Of a DNA stretch of 13,907 nucleotides, positions 1 through 6,273 are shown piece after piece (the stretch's first letter is position 1; the number at the start of each line of letters is the position of its first letter). The position numbers and the translations under genes are program-made. The notes below the pieces were generated by a model that was not told where the DNA came from, searched no databases, and saw nothing but the letters and a program-made list of their open reading frames with translations. The DNA comes from Acidobacteriota bacterium (GTDB taxonomy: Bacteria > Acidobacteriota > Terriglobia > UBA7540), in contig QHZM01000175.1 in NCBI GenBank assembly GCA_003224665.1, forward strand, positions 1 to 13,907, written 5' to 3'.

Positions 1-1
1 C

Positions 2-154
2 GAATCCGGTTTCCAGCGGTTCGATCCGAAGGCACTTTCGCCAAGCGATCTGCAGATCCCAACGATCACCGTCGTGGACGATACGTTCGACCGTTATCGT
101 GACGTGATGGAGCAAATCATTCTGCGCGCCAAGCAGCGAGCGAGTGCCGCATGA
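2..154 (+). CDS. C-terminal end of an unidentified protein (5' end outside window)
   Basis: An open frame enters from the left edge and ends at the TGA at 152-154, giving the last 50 residues of a protein (it reads ESGFQRFDPKALSPSDLQIP and onward). The tail is mixed hydrophobic and charged, with a probable terminal helix (DRYRDVMEQIILRAKQRASAA region) and no membrane segment, so it looks like the end of a soluble cytoplasmic protein. I do not recognise the family from this fragment and assign no function. Its stop overlaps the ATG at 151 of the next gene (ATGA), a spacing typical of translationally coupled operon partners. It is therefore probably co-transcribed with the GH31 glycosidase. Confidence concerns the existence of the coding end, not its identity. 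Confidence 0.7.
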   Translation, partial: ESGFQRFDPKALSPSDLQIPTITVVDDTFDRYRDVMEQIILRAKQRASAA

Positions 155-2451
155 AGCAGGAGAACTTGAACCGGATGGGGAAGCTACTGTCACGCCGCGC
201 GGCGCTGGCACAACTAGCGGCAGCGGGAGCAGCCAGCGCTATCGTGGGACACTCCAGCGCTGCGGAGTTGCAATCGAGGCAAGCCGGATCGTGCGGTTTT
301 CCACTGAAAGTCGCAGGCCAACCTGTCGAGTTGCAAGTTGTTGCCGTCACGCCTTATACATTGCGCGTCAGCCTTGTTCCCATTTCCGCCGATGGCACCG
401 TGCGACTTGTGGAGAAGAGCCTTGCGCTTGTGGAGCGAGAGTGGCCGCCGCCACTCGCGAGAGTGAGGTCTGTCCAGAACTCGCTCAGCGTGCGCAAAGA
501 TGAAACCCGCCTTGTGCTTTCGCACCTCGAGAACGGTGTCCAGATCGACGTATTTCCACGCAGCTCGCTGCGCGTCCGGCAGTTGAGGATTAGCGTGAGC
601 GATGGCACGGTCCGCTTCTCATTGAACGATGGCCCCCTCTTTGGACTCGGGGAAGGCGGCCCCCAGCTCGACCGGCGCGGGCACGCTTATCCCATGGACA
701 ACGGACAGGCGGGTCCGGACCTGGATGTGACCGGCGCAAGGATGCCGATCCCCTGGCTCATTGGCTCAGCCGGCTGGGCTTTATTTTTCCATCAGCCTTC
801 AGGCAGCTTCGACCTCACGGGAGCGGAAGGGCGTTTCGCTCCCATAGACGGTCAGCGGTTAGTTCCACTCGATTTCTTCCTGACCGCAGCCGCAGATCCT
901 CGTCAGATTATGAAAGAATTCGCCAAACTGACGGGCTTTCCCCATATGCCGCCCGTCTGGGCCCTTGGCTACCTCCAGTCGCATCGCACTCTCGTGAGCC
1001 GTGAAGAAGTGCTGGACGAAGCCCGAACATTTCGTGATAAGAAGTTGCCCTGTGATGCCCTCATCTACCTCGGCACGGGTTTTTGTCCTTCGGGTTGGAA
1101 CACAGGTCACGGGTCATTTACCTTCAATAGCCGAGTGTTCCCCGACCCGGAAGAGATCATCCGTGAGCTGCACGCGGAACACTTCCGAATTGTCCTCCAC
1201 GTTGTCAATCCCCCCAAGCACCTGCATGGCCGCGTTACCGGCCGTGACGCCGATCTCGAAACCGCCGATGATGCGCGACGCTATTGGGACGAGCATCTGA
1301 AAGTATTCCGCCTGGGAGTGGACGGGTGGTGGCCTGACGAAGGCGACGGATTGCCCGCCGAGTCGCGCCTGGTGCGAAACCGGATGTACTGGGAAGGCCC
1401 CCAGCTGGAGCGGCCCACCCTGCGACCATTCGCGCTTCATCGCAACGGTTATGCCGGAATGCAGCGTTATGGCTGGCTCTGGTCGGGCGATATTGATTCG
1501 GTGTGGCAGACGCCCCGAGCACAAGTCCAAGTCGGGATCAACACAGGGTTGAGCGGGATGCCCTATTGGGGCACCGACACGGGCGGCTTTGTGACCACGC
1601 CGGAACTGACGGGAGAACTCTTCGTGCGCTGGTTTCAGTTCAGCGCCTTCTGCCCGCTCTTCCGCTCGCACGGACGGACTTGGAAGCTCCGCCTGCCGTG
1701 GGGATGGGACACGGGCGAGTATGGTCCGACGGAGTTGGAGGGCTATAGTGGCCGCTCCGGCCTTCCGGATCGCTCGGAGCTTCACAACCAGCAGGTCGAA
1801 CCCATCTGCCGCAAATACCTTGACCTGCGTTATCGCCTGTTGCCGTATCTCTACACTGCGGTTCGCGAGGCGCACGATACGGGCCTGCCGGTGATGCGGG
1901 CGCTATGGCTCCATTATCCGGACGACCCGCACGCCCTCGAGCGCGGCGATGAGTACTTGTGGGGCCGCGACATTCTGGTGTGCCCGGTCACGGAAAAGGC
2001 GGCGAGCTCACGCACGCTCTACTTGCCGCCAGGCCTTTGGTACGACTTTTGGACAGAGGAGAGGCTGGAAGGCGGGCGCGAGATCACGCGGGCCGTCGAC
2101 CTTGCCACCTTGCCGCTCTACGTGCGGGCCGGAGCAATTATTCCCATGGGGCCTGTCAAACAGTACACCACCGAACCTGCCGACGGCGCACTGACGCTGA
2201 ATGTCTACTCAGGCGCCGACAGCGAACTCGAGTTATACGAGGACGACGGAGTCAGCTTCAACTTCCGGCGCGGTGAGTTCATGAGGCTGCGAGCTTCCTG
2301 GCGCGACCGAAGCCGGGAATTGAATCTGAGCCTGGCAGAAGGATCGAAGATGCTTGCGCCGAGTCCGCGCAAGATTGATGTGCGGGTTGTTCCGGGTGGC
2401 AGCCGAAACCAATCGCTCTTCAATGGTAAGCTCAAGGCTCTCCGGTTCTGA
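151..2451 (+). CDS. Tat-exported glycoside hydrolase family 31 alpha-glycosidase
   Basis: This is a retaining alpha-glycosidase (alpha-glucosidase or alpha-xylosidase type; substrate not determinable), predicted to act outside the cytoplasm. The N-terminus carries a twin-arginine motif (SRRAAL) followed by an Ala-rich hydrophobic stretch, a Tat signal. An N-terminal beta-sandwich (about residues 55-260) leads into the (beta/alpha)8 barrel near PPVWALGYLQ (W270). The catalytic nucleophile is Asp396 in DGWWPDEGDG and the acid/base is Asp447 in WSGDIDS. The downstream GMPYWGTDTGGF and FRSHGR segments are typical GH31 sugar-binding loops. A DUF5110-like beta domain (YLPPGLWYDFW to ELYEDDG) closes the protein. 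The length of 766 aa is normal for the family. The start at 151 overlaps the upstream stop. An in-frame ATG at 175 has a better Shine-Dalgarno (AGGAG at 158-162) and leaves a compact Tat n-region, so the true start may be 175. Family assignment is firm; specificity is not. Confidence 0.93.
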   Translation: MKQENLNRMGKLLSRRAALAQLAAAGAASAIVGHSSAAELQSRQAGSCGFPLKVAGQPVELQVVAVTPYTLRVSLVPISADGTVRLVEKSLALVEREWPPPLARVRSVQNSLSVRKDETRLVLSHLENGVQIDVFPRSSLRVRQLRISVSDGTVRFSLNDGPLFGLGEGGPQLDRRGHAYPMDNGQAGPDLDVTGARMPIPWLIGSAGWALFFHQPSGSFDLTGAEGRFAPIDGQRLVPLDFFLTAAADPRQIMKEFAKLTGFPHMPPVWALGYLQSHRTLVSREEVLDEARTFRDKKLPCDALIYLGTGFCPSGWNTGHGSFTFNSRVFPDPEEIIRELHAEHFRIVLHVVNPPKHLHGRVTGRDADLETADDARRYWDEHLKVFRLGVDGWWPDEGDGLPAESRLVRNRMYWEGPQLERPTLRPFALHRNGYAGMQRYGWLWSGDIDSVWQTPRAQVQVGINTGLSGMPYWGTDTGGFVTTPELTGELFVRWFQFSAFCPLFRSHGRTWKLRLPWGWDTGEYGPTELEGYSGRSGLPDRSELHNQQVEPICRKYLDLRYRLLPYLYTAVREAHDTGLPVMRALWLHYPDDPHALERGDEYLWGRDILVCPVTEKAASSRTLYLPPGLWYDFWTEERLEGGREITRAVDLATLPLYVRAGAIIPMGPVKQYTTEPADGALTLNVYSGADSELELYEDDGVSFNFRRGEFMRLRASWRDRSRELNLSLAEGSKMLAPSPRKIDVRVVPGGSRNQSLFNGKLKALRF
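158..162 (+). promoter_or_regulatory. Shine-Dalgarno AGGAG favouring the internal GH31 start at 175
   Basis: AGGAG lies 12 nt before the in-frame ATG at 175 and inside the coding sequence if translation begins at 151. The region before 151 has no comparable purine-rich site. This leaves two readings: coupled initiation at 151 through the ATGA overlap, or independent initiation at 175. The two proteins differ by eight residues ahead of the Tat motif. Confidence 0.45.
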
Positions 2452-2474
2452 GGCCTGGCTCTTGGATCCATTGA

Positions 2475-4208
2475 GTGGTGGCTAAATTTCACACTTCAAG
2501 AAGGGACCTGCTCAAGGCGCTCTCCATCGTTTGGGCGTCTTGCTTTCCGGCTCGCGCAGTTTCCCAGACTGCTGTACCCAATCCGGTCACCTTCCTAGAC
2601 GTCGCCCATTCGGCCGGCATTACCTTCCGGCATGACAATGCCGCCTCGACGGAAAAGTACATGATTGAAACGATGGGCTCCGGCTGCGGCTGGATTGACT
2701 ACAACCAAGACGGCCTGATGGACCTTTACCTCGTCAACGGCGCAGCGACCCGCCTTTACAAGCCAACCCAGCCCCTGCGGAGTGCGCTTTATCGCAACAA
2801 TGGTGACGGCACGTTTACGGATGTCACCGAGAAGGCTGGCGTCGGGGCTGAGGGTCTGTTCGGCATGGGCGTAGCGGTTGGCGATTACGACAACGACGGA
2901 TTCCCCGACCTCTACGTTCTGGGCTACGACCGCTCGATTCTTTACCACAACAATGGCGACGGAACGTTTACGGACGTGACGGCACGCGCCGGAGTCTCGA
3001 ACAGCGGCAAGTGGGCCTCGAGCGCGGCGTGCTTCGACTACGACAACGACGGTCGACTGGACATCGTGATCGCCAACTATGTGAACTGGTCGCCGGACAA
3101 CAACGTCTGGTGCGGCGAACACAAGCCGGGATATCGCGGCTACTGCCACCCTGATGTGTATCAGGGCCAGAGACCGACGCTGTACCACAACAATGGTGAC
3201 GGTACCTTCACGGACGTTAGTCAATCGTCGGGAGTTGGCTCGAAGCCTGGCAACGGGCTGGGTGTGGTTACCTTCGACTACGACAACGACGGCTGGCAGG
3301 ACATTTTTATCGCCAATGACGCTATGCCGAACTTCCTCTTCCACAACAACCGCGACGGCACTTTTCGGGAAGTTGGTTATCTGGCGGGAGTCGCCGTCAG
3401 CAGTGAGGGCAGGCCCGAAGCCGGCATGGGGACCGACGCCGCCGATACCACGGGCAGCGGGTGGCTTGACCTGATCGTGACTCACCTGGATTTTGAACAG
3501 GCCCGCCTTTATCGCAACCTGGGCGACGGCTCGTTTGAAGACGCCACCTACCAAGCCAAGCTCGCCTACGCCACGTTTCACTTAAGCGGGTTCGGCACTT
3601 GCTTCATGGATTATGACAATGACGGTGCCCAGGACCTCTTCTTTGCCAACGGCCACATCCTGGATAACATCGAGCTCTACCACGCCGGCACCTACCACGC
3701 TGAGCCCAAACTCATGTTCCGCAACACGAGGCGAGGCGTTTTCGAAAACGTCAGTGACCGGCTCGGGCCGGATTTCCAACTTCCGCGCGTCAGCCGCGGC
3801 GCTGCGCTGGGAGACTTTGATAATGACGGCGACCTTGACGTTCTGGTCAGCAACAACGGGCAGGCGCCGCAGTTGCTGCGGAACGACGGCGGCAATAAAA
3901 GTCACTGGTTACAGATCCTCCTGATCGGAACTAAGTCCAATCGGGATGGAGTGGGAGCGCGGGTCAAAGTGGTGGCAGGGGACCTGGTACTGTTCGAGCA
4001 GCGCAAGGGCGGCGCCAGCTACCAGTCGGCACACGATCCGAGGGTGCACTTTGGCCTGGGAAACAGGGAGACCGTCGATTCTGTGGAGATCCGGTGGCCG
4101 AGCGGAGCCTTGACCCGCCTGCAGAATATCAAGGGCGACCGGGTGATCGCGGTAAAAGAGGGAGATGGAATTGTTCTTTGCAAGTTCCCACGCCTACGCG
4201 GAGCTTGA
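2475..4208 (+). CDS. Tat-exported FG-GAP/VCBS repeat protein with ASPIC/UnbV domain (CRTAC1 family)
   Basis: This is an extracytoplasmic repeat protein of the CRTAC1-like type. Such proteins form a seven-bladed, integrin-alpha-like beta-propeller held by calcium loops and are thought to bind proteins or glycans; no enzyme activity is implied. The GTG at 2475 follows an in-frame TGA at 2472-2474, so no longer start exists. The first residues give a Tat motif (TSRRDLLKAL) and a short hydrophobic stretch ending near ARAVSQ. Calcium-type loops with a DxDxDG pattern start at residues 75, 137, 188, 268, 379 and 447, and a degenerate one lies near 325. Each is followed by a DLYV- or DIFI-type strand. 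The last 90 residues (NRDGVGARVKV to VEIRWPSGALTRLQNI) form the ASPIC/UnbV domain. The gene sits 23 bp behind the GH31 gene with no terminator between, so the two are probably co-transcribed and both use the Tat route. The ribosome site is weak, consistent with coupling. Confidence 0.9.
   Translation: MVAKFHTSRRDLLKALSIVWASCFPARAVSQTAVPNPVTFLDVAHSAGITFRHDNAASTEKYMIETMGSGCGWIDYNQDGLMDLYLVNGAATRLYKPTQPLRSALYRNNGDGTFTDVTEKAGVGAEGLFGMGVAVGDYDNDGFPDLYVLGYDRSILYHNNGDGTFTDVTARAGVSNSGKWASSAACFDYDNDGRLDIVIANYVNWSPDNNVWCGEHKPGYRGYCHPDVYQGQRPTLYHNNGDGTFTDVSQSSGVGSKPGNGLGVVTFDYDNDGWQDIFIANDAMPNFLFHNNRDGTFREVGYLAGVAVSSEGRPEAGMGTDAADTTGSGWLDLIVTHLDFEQARLYRNLGDGSFEDATYQAKLAYATFHLSGFGTCFMDYDNDGAQDLFFANGHILDNIELYHAGTYHAEPKLMFRNTRRGVFENVSDRLGPDFQLPRVSRGAALGDFDNDGDLDVLVSNNGQAPQLLRNDGGNKSHWLQILLIGTKSNRDGVGARVKVVAGDLVLFEQRKGGASYQSAHDPRVHFGLGNRETVDSVEIRWPSGALTRLQNIKGDRVIAVKEGDGIVLCKFPRLRGA
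2793..3213 (+). repeat. Intragenic direct repeats encoding VCBS blades
   Basis: Three 28-bp copies at 2793-2820, 2946-2973 and 3186-3213 share the pattern ACAACAATGGYGACGG followed by a TTTACGG or TTCACGG end; the first has CGCAACAA in place of CACAACAA. They encode HNNGDGTFTDV-like strands of successive propeller blades. Within the same gene, TTCGACTACGACAACGACGG is identical at 3033-3052 and 3273-3292. Conservation at the nucleotide level, not just the protein level, suggests recent blade duplication or gene conversion. Confidence 0.8.
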
Positions 4209-4216
4209 CGTTCGGA

Positions 4217-5872
4217 TTACTTCCGCCCTCGCTTCTGCTCTGCCAGCGCATACGAGAGATTGCGCTGCGCATTAGCATCGTGCTGAATCCAGGCAAGGAT
4301 GGCGATGTACTCCGACGCGGCCGCCGGCCAGTCATGCGCCGCGAGCGCGGCCGTCCCGAGAGCCCGGTGGGCTTCGACAAAACTTGGAGCAAGCTCGAGG
4401 GCTCGCCGCAGCTCTTTTGCGGCCTCTGCCCTCTGTCGCCCCGTCTCCAGCAGAAGCCCCAGCTCCAGGTGAGCCCGTGCGAAATCCGGACTCAGCTCGA
4501 TGACCCGCCTTAGCGCTTTCTCCACTTCGACAGCCGGTGCTCCGCTCTGCCGAAGGGCCCGGGCGAGCTGAAACTGGGCGTCAGTGTATTCGGGGCTCAA
4601 TCCAACCGCCTCGCGCAGCTCGCTGAGGGCGGCTTTGGTTTGGCCCTTGTTGCAGTGCTCGACAGCGCTCCCCAAAAGAACCCGGGACCGTCCGGCGTCG
4701 GCCTGCAGTTTTTCGAGCTCCTGAGCCTTCCTGAGCTCTTCCTGGGCCTCATCGGCCTTGCGCGCCCTTCTGAAGGCCTCGGCCAGCGTGACATGCGGCC
4801 CTGAATCATAGGGACTGAGGCGCACGGCTTCCCTAAGCTGCTCGACCGCTGGCATCACCTCGTTCAGTCTCAAGAGCACCGACCCCAAATAGTAGTGTGC
4901 CTCGGAGTCCTCGGGGTTCTCCGCGACGGCATCCTGCAATTGCACGGCTGCCGCAGGGTAATCTCCCTTCTGTCGCAACACCAGTCCGAGCTGCCGGTGG
5001 GCGCGCGGGTAGCTCGGATCGAGCTTCAACAGCTTTCCAAATTCAGCCTCTGCGTCATCCAAATTGGCTTGGAGTCTTAATGTCTCGGCGAGATTGTAGT
5101 GGTTTTTTGGTTGGTCAGGGGCGAGTTCGACTGCTCTTTTCGCAGCGCCCGCAGCGGCGTCCAGGTCCTGCTTTTGAGTCAGCGCCTGGATCAAGGCGCC
5201 ATAGAAATTTGGGGAAGCTGGCTCGAGGTTGATGGCCGTCTTCAGTTCTTGAACAGCTTCGTCCAGCTTACCTTGCTGGCTTAGCTCTGTCCCAAGATTG
5301 TAGTGCACTTCAGCAGCAAAGGGAGGGTCCTGCCGGGCGATCTGACGCAGCAGCTCGATGGCACCCTCAGCATCGCCGAGTTTCCAGCAGGCGGCGCTCA
5401 ATGCGTAGCGGGCATCAATCAACCCCGGTTGCAAGTAGATTGCCTTCTCGTATTGCGAAACCGCCTGCAACGCCTGTCCGAGGCGGTCGTAGACCAGCCC
5501 CAGGTGAAAGTGCGCACCCGCGAACGAGTCAGAGAGCTGGATCGCCTTTTGGAACTCCTCCACGGCTAACTGCGTTTCACCCGACTCTACCAATGTTTCG
5601 CCCAGGTAATCGTGCGCGGCCGCATTCTTGGGATTGAGACGCAATGCAAAGCGGAATTCATCAAGAGCTTTCTGAATGTCGTGCTGGTTCAGGTAGGTAA
5701 TTCCTTGTTGGAGATGCCACTTGGCCGAAGGCGATTGTGCAGTCTGCGCGAGTGCGACCGCACCGCAAACTCCGGCCATCAGCGTCCCAGCCAGCAGTCG
5801 CCACAACAAACAATCAGTGGCGAGTTTACGTTGTGATAGGCACAAGCGATTCATTCTTCGGCAAACGAACAT
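4217..5872 (-). CDS. Exported tetratricopeptide repeat (TPR) protein
   Basis: A 551-residue protein made almost entirely of TPR helix pairs, a protein-protein interaction scaffold with no catalytic motif visible. A Sec-type signal peptide is likely: basic residues near RKLATD, a hydrophobic core (LLAGTLMAGVCGAVALA), and a probable cut after Ala42 (ALA before QTAQS). From about residue 50 roughly 14 repeats follow, each with the A-x-x-LG/LA signature and an ending like ALRLNPKNAAAH. Examples are AHFHLGLVYDRLGQ, VHYNLGTELSQQGK and AHLELGLLLETGRQ. The spacing is less regular around AQELEKLQADAG. The start at 5872 is uncertain; an in-frame ATG at 5854 removes six residues and also leaves a complete signal. 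The gene converges on the CRTAC1-like gene with 8 bp between the stops and diverges from the receptor gene. Exported TPR proteins often neighbour CRTAC1-type proteins in Acidobacteriota and Planctomycetes, which may point to a physical partnership (inference). Confidence 0.88.
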   Translation of the reverse strand: MFVCRRMNRLCLSQRKLATDCLLWRLLAGTLMAGVCGAVALAQTAQSPSAKWHLQQGITYLNQHDIQKALDEFRFALRLNPKNAAAHDYLGETLVESGETQLAVEEFQKAIQLSDSFAGAHFHLGLVYDRLGQALQAVSQYEKAIYLQPGLIDARYALSAACWKLGDAEGAIELLRQIARQDPPFAAEVHYNLGTELSQQGKLDEAVQELKTAINLEPASPNFYGALIQALTQKQDLDAAAGAAKRAVELAPDQPKNHYNLAETLRLQANLDDAEAEFGKLLKLDPSYPRAHRQLGLVLRQKGDYPAAAVQLQDAVAENPEDSEAHYYLGSVLLRLNEVMPAVEQLREAVRLSPYDSGPHVTLAEAFRRARKADEAQEELRKAQELEKLQADAGRSRVLLGSAVEHCNKGQTKAALSELREAVGLSPEYTDAQFQLARALRQSGAPAVEVEKALRRVIELSPDFARAHLELGLLLETGRQRAEAAKELRRALELAPSFVEAHRALGTAALAAHDWPAAASEYIAILAWIQHDANAQRNLSYALAEQKRGRK

Positions 5873-5966
5873 GCCCTTATTTTAGTGCGGGCTTGGCGAC
5901 GGTCGCTCCAATAATGCTCCTGTCTTCTTAACGGAACTAATGACCGTCCGTACGCCAACGTAAGAA

Positions 5967-5995
5967 GAATTAAAAAGGGTAAAAAGCGCTGTCAA
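5967..5995 (-). promoter_or_regulatory. Candidate sigma-70 promoter for the TPR gene
   Basis: Read on the minus strand, a perfect -35 TTGACA occupies 5995-5990. A -10-like TAATTC at 5972-5967 (17-bp spacer) or TTAATT at 5973-5968 (16-bp spacer) follows; both are poor -10 matches. The -35 box forms one arm of an inverted repeat with the -35 of the receptor promoter. Confidence 0.4.
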
Positions 5996-6002
5996 AAAGC
6001 GC

Positions 6003-6030
6003 TTGACAAGTTCCCGCGAGTAGATTTAAC
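6003..6030 (+). promoter_or_regulatory. Candidate sigma-70 promoter for the TonB-dependent receptor gene
   Basis: A perfect -35 TTGACA at 6003-6008 is followed after 16 bp by TTTAAC at 6025-6030, a 4/6 match to TATAAT, putting transcription start near 6037. An alternative pairs TTTAAC as a weak -35 with TACAAT at 6048-6053 (17-bp spacer), which would place the operator repeats on the -10 itself. Two direct copies of AAAAAGCGCT (5981-5990 and 5994-6003) sit just upstream. Confidence 0.5.
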
Positions 6031-6043
6031 CTCTATCATGCGC

Positions 6044-6065
6044 TGGATACAATAGTGGATACAAT
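6044..6065 (+). promoter_or_regulatory. Tandem half-site operator candidate (TGGATACAAT twice)
   Basis: TGGATACAAT occurs at 6044-6053 and again at 6056-6065, a perfect 10-bp direct repeat with a 12-bp period. On the minus strand each copy reads ATTGTATCCA. The same TTGTAT/TGTATC half-site with the same 12-bp phasing occurs ahead of the GntR gene (13247-13263). The site lies just downstream of the predicted -10, a position suited to repression. Its binding protein is inferred to be the GntR regulator at 13336. Confidence 0.5.
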
Positions 6066-6130
6066 CTCTTATACGTCGGGTGCCAGGGTCAATCTTCAGA
6101 GGTAGGGATTTCGAGAAGACCGCTTCTGCG

Positions 6131-6155
6131 GAGTGAGCCGAATTCAGGCTCACTC
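6131..6155 (+). promoter_or_regulatory. Leader hairpin with 9-bp perfect stem
   Basis: GAGTGAGCC (6131-6139) and GGCTCACTC (6147-6155) are exact reverse complements around a 7-nt loop. The hairpin sits in the predicted receptor mRNA leader, 118 nt before the ATG. It is followed by a G-run rather than a U-run, so it is not a standard intrinsic terminator. A role in mRNA stability, attenuation or regulator binding is possible, but the sequence does not show which. Confidence 0.5.
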
Positions 6156-6214
6156 TTCGGGGGGTGGTTTGGCGCTAGGAATGTTTTCGCAATAGCGCAA
6201 GTGTGGACTGTACT

Positions 6215-6230
6215 CGTCGGCATGCCGACG
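6215..6230. repeat. Perfect 16-bp palindrome ahead of the receptor gene
   Basis: CGTCGGCATGCCGACG is a perfect dyad with no spacer, ending 43 bp before the receptor ATG. Uninterrupted palindromes of this size outside genes are often binding sites for dimeric repressors. As RNA it could form a stem close to the ribosome site. No regulator for it can be named. Confidence 0.5.
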
Positions 6231-6259
6231 TAACCAATCCGCGTTGCCGGCTTCGACAC

Positions 6260-6265
6260 AGGAGG
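6260..6265 (+). promoter_or_regulatory. Strong Shine-Dalgarno AGGAGG fixing the receptor start at 6274
   Basis: AGGAGG is a consensus ribosome-binding site with an 8-nt spacer to the ATG at 6274. It rules against the longer reading from the in-frame TTG at 6244, which would put this site inside the coding region and place ten extra residues ahead of the signal peptide. Confidence 0.85.
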
Positions 6266-6273
6266 ATATTCAA

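Larger units (their letters stand above)
5873..6273. other. 401-bp divergent regulatory region between the TPR and receptor genes
   Basis: No convincing ORF or RNA gene lies here. The region is visibly more AT-rich than its flanks around 5960-6070. It holds two back-to-back promoter candidates, a tandem half-site operator, a strong hairpin, a perfect palindrome and the receptor gene's ribosome site, each listed separately. If the predicted promoters are real, the receptor mRNA has a 5' leader of more than 200 nt and the TPR mRNA one of about 90 nt. Confidence 0.75.

Noticed and set aside
1114..1875. 253-codon open frame on the minus strand within the GH31 gene
   Set aside because: It lies wholly opposite a strongly supported GH31 coding region covering both catalytic motifs. 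Its translation resembles no family, as expected for an antisense frame in GC-rich DNA.
2793..3292. Regularly spaced similar repeats suggestive of a CRISPR array
   Set aside because: The repeats are in frame, encode calcium-loop blades, differ in spacing (153 and 240 bp) and are part of a continuous reading frame.
2595..3581. 328-codon open frame on the minus strand within the CRTAC1-like gene
   Set aside because: Its repeated VVVVE stretches are simply the reverse reading of the DYDNDG repeats; there is no independent ribosome site or domain.
6131..6160. Hairpin read as an intrinsic terminator
   Set aside because: The stem is followed by a G-rich run with no U-tract and lies within the leader of the receptor gene.
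6244..6273. Upstream TTG start for the receptor
   Set aside because: The consensus AGGAGG at 6260-6265 and the signal peptide beginning at 6274 place the start at the later ATG.
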